NCBI RefSeq assembly: GCF_958450345.1
Contig: NC_088781.1
Coordinates: 70,815,240-70,879,239 of the forward strand
From: Calliphora vicina
Taxonomy: Eukaryota > Arthropoda > Insecta > Diptera > Calliphoridae
DNA length: 64,000 nt
Direction: 5' to 3'
Shown here: positions 35,131 to 45,738 of the stretch, in pieces
How positions within the stretch are numbered: the stretch's first letter is position 1
Layout: each line of letters begins with the position of its first letter
Translations under genes and position numbers: made by a program
The notes under the pieces: model-generated
What the model was told of the DNA's origin: nothing
What the model saw: the letters and a program-made list of their open reading frames with translations, nothing else
Databases searched by the model: none

Positions 35131-35401
35131 CCTTCGCTTTACCAATACCCACCCGGGTGACCACTCGGTTTTTGTTAGCTTAATAATTTTTTTCATTTTG
35201 TTTCGATTTAAATAAAATTTAGACTCAATGAACAAATTTTAGAGTTCTATATAATTTAATAAAAACATTTTAAACTTTTTATAAGGTTTTTTCGATTTTT
35301 TAAAATTTTGTTCATCGGATATATGTATAGAAGTGCAGTATCACCCGGGTGGGTATTGGTAAACCTCGTACATAAAAAAAAAATCTTTGGTAAAGCGAAG
35401 G
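35131..35401. mobile_element. piggyBac-like MITE with CCTTCGCTTTACC ends
   Basis: CCTTCGCTTTACCAATACCC (continuing ACCCGGGTGA) at the left, its complement at the right, both next to TTAA (35127-35130 and 35402-35405). The right inverted repeat is broken by a 28-base insertion starting CCTCGTACATAAAAA. A related copy is at 51115-51315. Absent from the other palindrome arm. Confidence 0.85.
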
Positions 35402-37268
35402 TTAAAGTGATTTTCGGAAGCGGGGCTTATATGGGAGCTATGAATAATTATGGACCGATCATAAACAAATTTGGTACATATAATTTTCTCGGCACAAGGA
35501 CGAAGCCTGTTGAAGTTGGCTGAAATCGGTTCATTATTTCACCTAGCCCCCATACAAATGTCCTCCCGAAATTGGACTTTATCGGTCATAAATGTTTAAT
35601 TTATATATGTATCTACAAAAAATTTCGCTCCAAATAAGTTTTATATATACAAAATTCATGTCACCAAATTTTATTATGATTGGTCCATAATTATTCATAG
35701 CTCCCATATAAGACCTGCATCCGAAAATCACTTTAAAGTGAATAAATCTGTTAAAAATTATGGTATATAAGCAAAATTCATGATAAATAACTTTCATATA
35801 AACACAAATCACACGACCTAATTTCATGGTGTTCGGTCCATAATTGGATTTGTAATCCAGTTATTGAGCAAAAAAGGTGAAAAATTGGTAAAAAAAATTG
35901 GCATTTTTGCGATTTTTAAGGCACTGGATGCAACTTTTTCGGGTAGGTATGTTCCGTACTTTTCTTCTACTATTCAATATATACAACTTTGCTTCAGCCA
36001 CAAAAGAGATATTCCGTACGGTATACGAGATATAACCGTGGTAAAATATAGAAAAAGTGATAAAAATCAACCTTGAGGAAAAAAATTCGTATCGCCATTA
36101 AATTATTATGGCAGCCAACTTGACAAAAAAAATATAATAATGTAAAAAGGGTATATTAAATAACTTCATTGAAATAAAAATAAATATATTTTAAATGAGA
36201 AATAAAATGTGAAGTGTCTTCTTATTCAAAATTGCATTAAAACTTTTCTTGTGTCTAAAATTTTATGGATTTTATTAAGTTTTTTCCTTCTCCAGTAAAT
36301 TAACAAAAAATCGAGTTACGCCTTTTTTATATTAAGCCATCGATATGTAGTAATTTTATTTATTAATTTAATTTTTAATAATGAAAAATTATGAAATTTA
36401 TAAATGTAATGAAATCAAATTTAATGTTAATCGAATATATATATGCATATTGAATTTTTTTCTGAAAAAACAAGAATTTTGCATTTATCTCTATTAACAA
36501 TAACAATACTTAAATTTTCTCTGTGAAATGTAAACACAAAAACCATACGATACAACTTAGCTTCACAAAGTGTATACAAAAACAAATTCTAACCAACCAG
36601 CCAAACTAGCCAGTCGTACTATTCAGTCGAGCTAGCAGTTTTTGTTACGCTGCGTAGTACGAAAAACAAAACTCGAAACTGACAATGCGTAAGCAGCACA
36701 CACAGAAATGTTTTTGCTGCTGAAGTCGTGTAATCAGTTCGGTAGAATTGAAAACTGAAACATGGCGGCTGCTGATTCGTTTGGCTGCTGGAAAAAAACA
36801 AAATCGATTGCTGCTTGCTGTTGTAATGTGTGTGCACAGTCAACTGTTTTCAGTAAGCAAATTGTTGAAATTGAAGACTTAAACTTTTTTCAGTTCAGTC
36901 GTTACATGAGGCTATTTATTTTGGTGCTGAATATTAAACCCTGTGTGTGACACTGCACTATGCTGTTTACGCCACGTCGGACACATATGTCCGACATGAC
37001 TTTTATTCTCTCTAGCCATGTCAGACAATAGTGCTAGATTTTAAGAATTTTTTCGATGTTGTCTGGAAGTTTCTCATCAAAACTGTAATCTTCACATTCT
37101 TCATCACTTTCAGAACTTGTACTGAGTATTTTTTCTAACTCAGTATCCCAAAAAAAATTCCAAAGAAACTCCTGTGGCCCCCAGCATCTTATTTGCTGAA
37201 AGTGCCTTGGCAGTCAATGTGCTAAAAATATAGTTAACTAGTTGAAATTAGAGACAAAATATGACAAT

Positions 37269-37529
37269 CACCCCTATCGCGAATCAACATTTCACATGAA
37301 ATATTTTCCCTTTTCCTTTTTTCGTTCATCAACTTTGTTCATGTGAAAAAAATTCCCCTTGTTGTGAAATTTTTAGATGGAATTTTGTAAACAATAAACA
37401 GCTGTTACGAACAAAATCAACTATTGTGAATGTAAAGTTCATAATGATATTCCCGATAGCAATTTTCCCTTCGAGGGAAATGAATATTTCATGGGAACAA
37501 AATTTCACATGTTATTGCCGATAGGGGTG
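37269..37529. mobile_element. CACCCCTATCGC MITE, copy 1
   Basis: A 261-base element with ends CACCCCTATCGCGAATCAAC and (complement) CACCCCTATCGGCAATAACA. It is the inverted homologue of the copy at 38056. No target duplication is evident. Confidence 0.8.
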
Positions 37530-38055
37530 AATATATATAAAATTGCTGTACCAAATTTTTGATGATCGGCCCATAATTGGTCATAGCCTCCATATAAGAA
37601 CTACATTATCCTACACAAATATCCAAAAAAAAAAAAAATATGTACTGAACCAAATTTTACACCGATCTGTAATTTGTATTCAAGAATCATACTACAAGCT
37701 TTTTAAATATCGTTCCATAACTCCCATATATGGTACACTCTTGATAATAGCGTTGTTTAAATGAAATTCTACAAAATTATCCCTCAAATACTTAGAAATC
37801 ATGTTCCACTTGCGTAATATCTAGAATACTCATGTTTTATTGCAAAGATGAAATTCGATTAAATACATAGACATCACGTCATAGCTCCCACAATCCAGAA
37901 ATATATTAAAGCATATAAACATACCATATAAACATTAATATCGATAAAAAAATCCACAGAAATTAGTTTCAAGTATACAGAAATCATAAAGCGTTCTACA
38001 AATGGAGAAAATCTTATAAAATCAAATAAGTTAAAATGGTTGTAAATAATACATT
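37530..38055. other. mini-me B-like debris
   Basis: Contains ATCGGCCCATAATTGGTCATAG, cut here to words also seen at 57890 and 58045, and is otherwise AT-rich. No gene. Confidence 0.4.
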
Positions 38056-38315
38056 CACCCCTATCGGCAATAACATGTGAAATTTTGTTCCCATGAAATA
38101 TCCATTTCCCTCGAAGGGAAAATTGCTATCGGGAATATCACGATGAACTTTACATTCACAATAGTTGATTTTGTTCGTAGCAGCTGTTTATTGTTTACAA
38201 AATTCCATCTAAAAATTTCACAACAAGGGGAATTTTTTCACGTGAACAAAGTTGATGAACGAAAAAAGGAAAAGGGAAAATATTGCATGTGAAATATTGA
38301 TTCGCGATAGGGGTG
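38056..38315. mobile_element. CACCCCTATCGC MITE, copy 2
   Basis: A 260-base element, inverted relative to 37269-37529 and about 90 percent or more identical by eye. Two close inverted copies within 1 kb could pair as a hairpin in a transcript. Confidence 0.8.
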
Positions 38316-38660
38316 AAAATGTACTTGATTTTGTGACTATGGGTTCATAATTATGTATAAGGCTCATATCAGGAAAATTCATTAATCGCGAATATATATT
38401 AAAATTTTATGATATAACTCATTTCCATATGCAAAATTTTTGGAAAATAATCAAAGGTAATCTTTGAAAATAGTCGGATTATTTTTTGATTATTTTCTCG
38501 TAATCGCAAATAATCTTGATTATTTGTAATCATAATCAATTAGCAATCATGCGAATCTGAATATAATCGTAATTTAATCATTACTTCACCTTTCGAAAAA
38601 AAAGTAACCTAATTACTAATTATTAGTAATTAGATTAGTAATAATTATTTAACAGCTATG

Positions 38661-39068
38661 CTCCTAACTACACGAAGCGAACAATCGTGTTGACAATACG
38701 ATTTAACTTGGCAATATTAGTGGTAAGTGTACCCGAAATAACTTACAAGGCAATAAAATATTTGAGGCATTAACAGTGAATAAGCCAACCTTACATGAAA
38801 TGGAAAATATAAATTAGTGGAAAAAATTCTAAGTAGGTTCATCAAGATTCTACCAAGAATAAGAGCGATATGGCAATCAAAATTTAATTTATAGTCAAGG
38901 AAAATACCAAGGCATTTAAATTGGTTCACAAACTCCACTCGTACACCATTAAGAACAATATTAAAATCAACAACGAATCGATCTGAAGGTCCAACTGACA
39001 ATGCTTTAGTTTTTGCATAATTAATAGTTAAACTGTTTTCATTAGTCCAATCAGATATACACCTAAGA
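38661..39068 (-). pseudogene. LINE RT C-terminal region (CR1/Jockey-type)
   Basis: The minus strand reads CISDWTNENSLTINYAKTKA, then FNIVLNGVRVEFVNQFKCLG and IFLDYKLNFDCHI, the RT motif after YxDD (N-x-L-x-x-N-x-x-K-T-K ... KxLGIxLD). It continues LAYSLLMPQIFYCLVSYFGY and LNRIVNTIVRF. This is upstream of the C-terminal piece at 31965-32615; the two were one LINE before the 6-kb hAT landed. The YADD box itself is not present. Confidence 0.82.
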
Positions 39069-39530
39069 CTGATTTTTTTTAAATTTTACCGGGTATTTAC
39101 CCACTTCCCATCTATAATCATCAGCAATATTGAATTGCTGATTGTTAACAATAAAATTATATATTTCTTTTTGTTTTTATACGTCACAGCTTTAAAAAAA
39201 TTAATTGAAATGGTTAAGTGCTCAAGAAAACGTGTTCTACGAACAACTGATCACAAAACTAATTAAATAAAATTTCTTTCGTGTGACCTGCTTGAAAAAA
39301 AATTCCGGGTTTTTAGAACAAAAAACATGTTCAGCTAGCTGTATAAATGGTCGTAAGACGAAAAATATTTTTTTTAATCAGGTCTGCAGACGCTTGATAA
39401 CTGTCCCGTGGGGATATGGTTATAGTAATCTTATTGTATATGTATTTTAATAATACAGAAATACTTTCATGAAAACAATATACAACGAATGAATACACAT
39501 TTCATAGACATTCAAAATCTTTATTTAATA
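39069..39530. other. Noncoding stretch downstream of the Piwi gene
   Basis: AT-rich; includes a short imperfect palindrome near 39230-39255 (TGTTCTACGAACAACTGATCA). No gene. Confidence 0.35.
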
Positions 39531-39801
39531 GTTATTACAACAAACTGAAAATTCGATAAAATTCAAATGAAATGCATTAATTGTAAAATAATTGATAATA
39601 ATCATTAAATAAAAAGAAAATAAAAAAAAGTTCAATGTAAAAGTATTCAAATTCCATTTTAAATGAAAATTACATCTAGTTATTAAAAACAAATTCGTTA
39701 AATCTCACGTTAATAAAAAACAACGTGAACAACTTTTAGAAAATGTTTGTAATCGTTAGGTAAAAAACTTATTTATTAAAAAAAAATATTATGTTTGGTA
39801 C
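39531..39801 (-). other. Probable 3' UTR of the Piwi-like gene
   Basis: Follows the TAA stop on the minus strand. An AATAAA signal in minus orientation lies about 30 bases after the stop (near 39770) and others further on. The cleavage site is not determinable. Confidence 0.4.
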
Positions 39802-41340
39802 TTAAAGGAAGTATAATTGGTTTTCCAAAACATTGTTTGGAGCACGATGAATACTCTCTGCTACTAGGAATGCCAGTTTATGAGCATATTGACAAACTGC
39901 CGGTACACGCAAAGTTCCAGACCAATTGTAGTATAAATGAGTCATTTTATAAGTCAAGATTTGTATTTTATCTGGACTTAGACCCATATTATCGTATATG
40001 ACGTTGTAGCTGGTGGGCGAAACTGTACCTTGTTTCACTGATTGCGATACCAGAAAGAAATCATATCTCTCTGGCAGTGTAATTATATCATCAACTACTG
40101 TACCGGGTACCGGGTTTTGGTTGTTTAGGAAGTAACGCGTATTTATACGTTTGGACACAATAATAAACGCTAGGCGACATCCTTTCTCGAAGCCAGCAGA
40201 TTTATAAATTTCATCTAATTTATTTTTGAGAAATTTGACCTCGGTACTAAAAACCTGGTGCAGTTGACCATCGCCCACACCGTCACGGAAGAATAATATA
40301 CGTTCCGGCAGAGTTCCATGGGTAGCACGATAAGCTTTCAGAGCACAAGTCATTTTCACACTGATTTCGTTGGACAGCTCTTGACCTTTCAGATGTTGAG
40401 TAACGGCTGAGAAATATTTGGTAGATTGCTTTATATCCATTGTTGCAACAAGTGCGCCGTAAGACTTGTTTTTCTCCTTTGCCGAATGACAAACATCGAA
40501 GCCCACAGTCATTAGTCCACTCAATGGCATATCAATCATCCAGGGGGCGCCCATTAGCTTGGCATTCATTTGAATGACAATTTTCGTGGCAATCGACATA
40601 AGTCCAGCAGCTTTGTCACCTCTTGGAGCGATCGTTCTCAGTGTACAAACTTGTGACGGCACCGGTCTATCCACACAGCATTTCTTTTTAATACAGGAAT
40701 ACCTTTCAAAATAAAAACGAAAACATTTATATTTTCCACTACATTTCATGCAAGGCCGGATAATCCACTTACTTTTCCTCATTGTTGTTAACAAGCACCA
40801 ACATCAGTATTTGGGGATCTTGAGCTGTAGTTTTATCAATCGCCTGAGAATAGGAACCATTTCGATCATCAGGCATTTCCTCGCTAATAAGGATAGAGTT
40901 AATTTTGTCTACATACTTTTCATAATAATCAAAACCTAAAATGTACTTACTATCGCGGCTCAGATATGTGCATTTTCATGGAACGTGCTGCTTGAATGCA
41001 CATTTTTACAAAATCTTGAACTTCTCGCAAATTACGACGTGGAACAATAACATACCACCGTTTTATGTCAACCTGAGAATACATAGTGTTTTTTCGGAAT
41101 TCACGCTGCCAGTCTGCGTTTCTATCACATGGAACTTTTCTTTGATTGCCAAAAACGATTTTTTCAGGCGGCAATATACGTCCAGGAATTTCTACCAAAC
41201 TTGTATCAAGTTTCATATTCCAAAGCGAAAAAACTTCCATACTGGCTTTTGAGCTGTGAAGTCGATCATTGAATGTTCGCAAGCGTTCCATACGACGATC
41301 AGGATTCAGTCGTGTATAATCGCCCATGGCTCTCATTAAT
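39802..41340 (-). CDS. Piwi-clade Argonaute (Aubergine/Piwi-like), last three exons
   Basis: piRNA-guided endonuclease of the Argonaute family. Exons by GT-AG rules: 41340-40951, 40883-40773 and 40702-39802 (TAA stop at 39804-39802); introns of 67 and 70 bases keep the frame. The first exon opens with LMRAMGDYTRLNP at the end of the L2/MID region. The MID/PIWI part reads CVDRPVPSQVCTLRTI and LMSIATKIVIQMNAKL. The PIWI domain has GFDVCHS (first catalytic Asp), a glutamate in KGQELSNE that fits the glutamate finger, FFRDGVGDGQL (second Asp) and CQYAHKLAFL (catalytic His). It ends in VPAVCQYAHKLAFLVAESIH then ENQLYFL, as in Piwi/Aub. No stops or frameshifts. The N-terminal and PAZ exons are not seen within the remaining 22.6 kb of the window. 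Whether it is aub or piwi needs a tree; piwi-family duplications are known in flies. Confidence 0.93.
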
Positions 41341-42059
41341 CTGTGAATTGAAAAAAAAAAAATAAATAAATAAATATAAAATTGATTACTATAACGCTTA
41401 GCTAACTGACATCATTTTGAAATTTTATTGATTATAAGAACCAATCCAAGGCGAATTTACTTTACAGTAAATTCGTAACCCTTTCTTTAAGGGATACATT
41501 GACTACTTGACAAATGGCCACTAATGCTTATCGTTTTCGTAAAAATACCAATTTCATTAGTTTTTTTAAAGAAAATTGTTACTAATATCTATAAAAATTG
41601 TTAACACTAACATCTTTCCCAGAAATGTTTGTATTTGAATATCATGGTAACATTTTATATTTATTAATAAAAATAATAAAAATTGGTTTAAGCCACAAAT
41701 GAACTTAAAAATAACAAATGCTGATATATAAAAGGTTTATTTAACAAATTAACTGTAATTTTCTTATATTTGTGGCTTTTTGGCGACATCATTCTCCTTC
41801 GCTAACATTTACAAAATGAACTTTTACTTGTATGTGTAAACAAACACTTAAGCAATTTGTAGACATTTCGATGTATTTTCGACATTTTCGATAATAATAC
41901 GTATTCTCAACTTTCACCAATTTACTTGTATGTGTAAATGTAGTCTTAATAACAAATAGAGAGCAATACAAAAAAGCTCTGTGGCTTACTGATTAGCACG
42001 GTTAACTATAAAACGCGAGGTTATTTTTTCTTTTATCTCCAATGCTGGAGTATCAGGGA
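41341..42059. other. 5' flank or intron of the Piwi-like gene
   Basis: A splice acceptor (CACAG, minus strand) ends at 41341. Beyond it are a lone CAAGGCGAATTTAC hAT end (41448), an 11-base inverted pair AAGCCACAAAT/ATTTGTGGCTT (about 41690 and 41770) and a direct repeat TTTACTTGTATGTGTAAA (41822 and 41922). No further Piwi exon is recognised. Confidence 0.5.
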
Positions 42060-42327
42060 GGTTACTCTCTATTTCGATGCGAAAGAAAAACTGAACAATT
42101 GGTACCCTTTACTGCGTTTTCGCATCGCAAAAAAATGTGTTTAAAATGTTTTTATTTACAAGTTTTGACATTTCATTTCGCTATTGTTTATTTTGTGGTA
42201 CCAGTGTTGCATATTTTTCAACTTATTTTGCGAAAGAGATTGCATATACGACACAGAGTACTAAAACGTATTCTTATCGCATTTACCTTTCGCATCGAAC
42301 TTGCTTGCGCATCGCAATAGAGTAACC
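42060..42327. mobile_element. 268-bp TIR element (GGTTACTCTCTATT)
   Basis: GGTTACTCTCTATTTCGATG (then CGAAAG) at the left matches the complement of CTTTCGCATCG...AATAGAGTAACC at the right. No duplication seen. Noncoding. Confidence 0.6.
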
Positions 42328-42520
42328 CCAAAGTACTATTGAATTTAATAGTGAAGCCAATCGGCCACGTGCAATGACACCCCCGTCTTAAATTCTCCAG
42401 TCAATAACGTTGCGAGTGAGTTGAAAATTCACTAGTAGTCTCAGTGGCTAACTAATTTGATGTGACGGAACTAGTAGGGTCACACATGTCAAACATTTAC
42501 TCAAAAAAGCGTAACCACTT
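42328..42520. other. Noncoding stretch
   Basis: No recognised feature. Confidence 0.3.
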
Positions 42521-43905
42521 TTTTATACCCTTCACCTTCGTGGGAAGGGTATACAGTTACGAACAAGAAAATAGCAGTACCACTAAGAAATTTTTTTGAA
42601 ACGGCGTGCGTCTTTAAAAAGTTTAAACTTAAAATTTTGTTTATACCCATAATCGGTCAAGCCTGTACATTTTTTGTGAGATATTCTTTTTGTAAAAATA
42701 ATGATAATTTCGGAAATAAACGCTCTTATATATGACAATATGTATTTTTTTATTAACATTGAAATAGCAGTGCCGGATTATTGAATTAATTTTTTTTATT
42801 TTTTTTTTTAAAGAGTCAAATATTTTTTAGGATTAAAGTAAAATTTAGTTAAATATGCTGAATTTATTGTATTTTTAATGTTAAATATAGTTTTTTTTTA
42901 TATAATTCCTGTTTTAGTGGGTTGCGCAACACATAGCACCATTGCTTAGCGAAAATTAATTTTAAAGTTAATAAAATAAGGAAAATCTTTTCCATATATT
43001 CAACTTTATATCAAAGAAAAGAAAGATAGAAAAAAATAGAAAATAGGAACTGCAAACGGAAAACTGCACCTCAGGACGATATATCGAAATTTAATCTGTC
43101 AAGCAAATAAAAACCGAATGAAATTTAGAAGTTATTGATATGACAGTAAGGAGATGCAAACCTCACAAAACGAAGTCCAAGGAAAAAGCCACTATTAACA
43201 AAAATACATAGTAGTACTTGTTTGGAGTACGCTGAATGCCGACAGGTTTACAAGCAAATATCGCAATACATTGTGAACTGGAGGGTCTAAACTGGTTTTA
43301 TTTCGAAGTTCAGGCTGTAGTTAATATATTCGACGTCCACTCTCTTTGTATGTCAAACACAGTACACTGTGAAAAAAGTTAAAATATTTCAAAATTTCGT
43401 GGTACTGCTATTATCTTGTTCTCAACTGTATATAAGTTTGTCATTCCGTTTGTAACTTCCACAATATAATTTTCCGACCCTATAAATTATATATATTCTG
43501 GATCCTTATAGATAACGGAGTCGATTAAGCTATGTCCGTCCGTATGTCTGTTGAAATCTATTTTCTTAAGACCCCAGATATCTTCGGGATCCAAATCTTC
43601 CATAATTCTGTCAGACATGCATTCGAGAAGTTTCCTATTTAAATTCAGTAAAATCGGTCCACAAATGGCTGAGATATGACGAAAAAACCAGGACAACCTC
43701 GATTTTTGACCTATATCTGGATTACTAAGTCAATAATATCGACAATATGAATATCTAATGATAGATATTTCTAAGACCTAATGACGTATATAAGACCATA
43801 GTAAGTTGGACCTACAATGGGTCAAAATCGGAAAAAATATTTTTAAACCGATTTTTGTTTTCACCAAAAAATATTTAAAAAACAAACAATTTTTTTTTTA
43901 AATTT
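42521..43905 (+). mobile_element. mini-me-like element, copy 3, split
   Basis: The 5' hairpin (TTTTATACCCTTCACCTTCG, then GGGAAGGGTATA) is at 42521-42553 and the rest resumes at 43429 with TATAAGTTTGTCATTCCGTT, including ATCCTTATAGAT and a short GTCCGTCCGTATGTCTG tract. A Tc1-like element separates the two. The 3' end of this copy is lost at about 43880. Confidence 0.75.
42554..43428. mobile_element. Tc1-like TIR element with TA target, 875 bp
   Basis: CAGTTACGAACAAGAAAATA (then GCAGTACCAC) at the left and, on the complement of the right end, CAGTTGAGAACAAGATAATA (then GCAGTACCAC). TA is present on both sides and interrupts the TATA of the mini-me copy exactly. CAGT-ends with TA targets are typical for Tc1/mariner. 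No transposase frame remains. Confidence 0.85.
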
Positions 43906-43972
43906 AAACAAGTAACAGAGCTATATTCGGCTGTGCCGAATCTTATATACCCTTCACCAAAGTATACCTTAA
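43906..43972 (-). mobile_element. mini-me terminal fragment
   Basis: AAACAAGTAACAGAGCTATA with the TTCGGCTGTGCCGAA hairpin is the 3' end of a family member in the opposite orientation to copy 3, cut off after about 65 bases. Confidence 0.65.
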
Positions 43973-44516
43973 TTGTATGTTGAAAAAAATAACAACAAAA
44001 ATAAACCAAACGCACTCAAATACATACAAATTATGCACGAGTGTGTTTGATTTGTAATTCTCATTTCATTCCACATTGAAGATTCTACCCATCAACAACC
44101 GAGGTTCGCAAAAATAAATCCTCTCACCAATACACTTACTCTCACCAACACATTGAATTCTTTATTTTATTCAGTGCACCTACAAACACACAAATACAAA
44201 AACTGAAAAAATAAAGAAAAAGTCATACACCAATGCTCATGCGTATTCCTAGTTGTCTCGTTGAGTGGACAACGACTACTAAAATGTAAGAGCATAAGAA
44301 TACGTGTGATTTTATTTTCCACAATTGTGGTATGGGCTGCGCATTACTGTTCTACAATGTAGAATGTTGTTGTTGGGTGTTTGTGCTGTTTTCGTATGAT
44401 AGAGTTGCTCATATGAGAACTCATTATAAACAACTCTCTCTATTTTGTTAGAGAATAAGATTTACAAAGAAACAAAATAGAATTGGTGAATATATATGTA
44501 TTACACACATCTACAT
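43973..44516. other. Noncoding stretch
   Basis: CA-rich patches (CTCTCACCAATACACTTACT) but no gene or terminal repeats recognised. Confidence 0.3.
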
Positions 44517-44871
44517 CAGTGATGTTCAAAAATAAAAATGAAGATGTATTGGTGAGAGAGCTACCCAGCAAACATAATGTCAAACACTTAAAATAAGAAC
44601 AAAATAAAGAATGTTTAGATTTAGAATTTTTGCCAGATATAACCAATTTATTAAATGAATGTAATATAAATTTTAAGGATATGAAAGAAAATACATTATA
44701 CGGCCTAAATTCTCTCAAATTGTTTATTTATTTTTGACTTTGTCTTTTTTGTGTTCAATTGTAATTGAAACGCGTGTGTTTGCTATGCTTCATCCAAAAA
44801 CGCTCTTTAAAAGAGCGTAACAAATGTGTGTACATTTTTTAAACAATTGTTGTATGGGATGAACATCACTG
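44517..44871. mobile_element. hAT MITE, family D, copy 3
   Basis: CAGTGATGTTC / GAACATCACTG ends and the same body as copies at 25298 and 34002. Flanks ATCTACAT and ACATACAT match at 6 of 8 positions, consistent with a mutated duplication. Confidence 0.85.
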
Positions 44872-45205
44872 ACATACATATATACACACAACTAAACTTT
44901 TGTTTTTTTTTTATTATGCTATTATATCCAGTGTTGCCAAATTGACGGTTTTCCCGTCAAATCTGACGTTTTTGAAATACCAATTGCGGAAAAAATTGCC
45001 ATTTAGCGGTTAACGTGAAATCTGGAGTTTTTTTAACAGCGTTAGCGTTTTTGCAAGGTTGAGTTATATAGTTTTTTTAACAAAAAACACAACCATGCAA
45101 TTTGTTTTCGAGAGTCGAATAACGGTTAATAGAATAAGTAGAAAGCAAAAAACAAAAACGAAAAAAATTATATTTCAAAAGAATTGTTGAATTGTAGTGT
45201 CTAGC

Positions 45206-45454
45206 CTATAGTCTAGTCTATAGTCTAGTCTATAGTCTAGTCTATAGTCTAGTCTATAGTCTAGTCTATAGTCTAGTCTATAGTCTAGTCTATAGTCTAG
45301 TCTATAGTCTAGTCTATAGTCTAGTCTATAGTCTAGTCTATAGTCTAGTCTATAGTCTAGTCTATAGTCTAGTCTATAGTCTAGTCTATAGTATAGTATA
45401 GTCTAGTCTATAGTCTAGTCTATAGTCTAGTCTATAGTCTAGTCTATAGACTAG
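45206..45454. repeat. 12-bp satellite TATAGTCTAGTC, about 20 units
   Basis: Perfect or near-perfect head-to-tail copies of TATAGTCTAGTC. One unit near 45390 is altered to TATAGTATAGTATAG. The array is flanked by inverted arms: AATTGTTGAATTGTAGTGTC at 45184 and its complement GACACTACAATTCAACAATT at 45454. Confidence 0.95.
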
Positions 45455-45605
45455 ACACTACAATTCAACAATTCTTTTGAAATATAATTTTTTGTATTAA
45501 AGACAATGAATATTATATTAAAGAAAAGAAAAAAATGATATTATAAAAAAGTATTGTAATGTAAAACGCCTTTCAATTCATGTATAATAATTTTACGATT
45601 TATAA

Positions 45606-45738
45606 TTACGTATTATCAAAAACAAAGAGCCAGTCTTCTGCACTTTGATTATAAGAAGCCATTGTTCCTACTTCTCTTAGTACAGATTTTGGAACATAGT
45701 AATCGAAACAACATTTGTTTGCAAGTTTGAGACCGTAT
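45606..45738 (-). pseudogene. Captured exon-like frame, left palindrome arm
   Basis: Preceded on the minus strand by TTTTAATTACAG, a plausible splice acceptor, it reads YGLKLANKCCFDYYVPKSVL, then REVGTMASYNQSAEDWLFVF and DNT before a TAA. Composition is clearly less AT-rich than the flanks. The product is not recognised. It looks like a terminal exon of a host gene or of a larger transposon protein. Confidence 0.5.

Larger units (their letters stand above)
33725..36850. repeat. Giant inverted repeat, arms over 1.1 kb
   Basis: The sequence 33725-35463 reappears inverted at 35686-36850. Matching landmarks are GTTGACTGTGCACACACATT (33742) with its complement near 36835, CAGCAGCCGCCATGTTTCAG (33817) with 36755-36774, TTGCATCCAGTGCCTTAAAA (34933) with 35910-35935, and TTATCATGAATTT (35086) with 35775. 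The spacer is about 220 bases. The left arm carries two insertions (34002-34405 and 35131-35401) that the right arm lacks, so both came after the duplication. The inner part of each arm is mini-me B-like. Confidence 0.85.
33591..37221. mobile_element. piggyBac-like element filled by a giant inverted repeat
   Basis: The left end is TTAA followed by CACATTGACTGCCACGTCGG; the right end is CCTTGGCAGTCAATGTG followed by CTAA (TTAA with one change). TTAA plus a CA..TTGACTGCCA end is typical of insect piggyBac-like elements. Near the right end, 37034-37147 on the minus strand reads an acidic SSESDEECEDYSFDEKLPDN frame, as found at piggyBac transposase N-termini. The word GCCACGTCGGACACATATGT occurs at both 33601 and 36971, bracketing the inverted repeat. 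Confidence 0.6.
32616..38660. mobile_element. hAT element, 6.0 kb, long inverted ends, many insertions
   Basis: CATAGCTGTT at the left and AACAGCTATG at the right, with a perfect 8-bp duplication CTCCTAAC (32608-32615 and 38661-38668). The ends extend as inverted repeats of about 200 bases rich in ATTACGATTACAAATAATC-like words (32640-32830 and 38440-38640). The host LINE resumes on both sides, confirming the boundary. The body consists of later insertions (33591-37221, 37269-37529, 38056-38315) and mini-me B-like debris. Confidence 0.88.

Noticed and set aside
34205..36076. Many 60-80 codon frames in the giant inverted repeat
   Set aside because: They are mirror images in the two arms and lie in mini-me-like noncoding sequence.
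41978..42045. tRNA-like sequence (TGTGGCTTACTGATTAGCAC)
   Set aside because: Resembles a tRNA D-arm/A box, but the anticodon stem does not pair and no B box is present; not called as tRNA or SINE.
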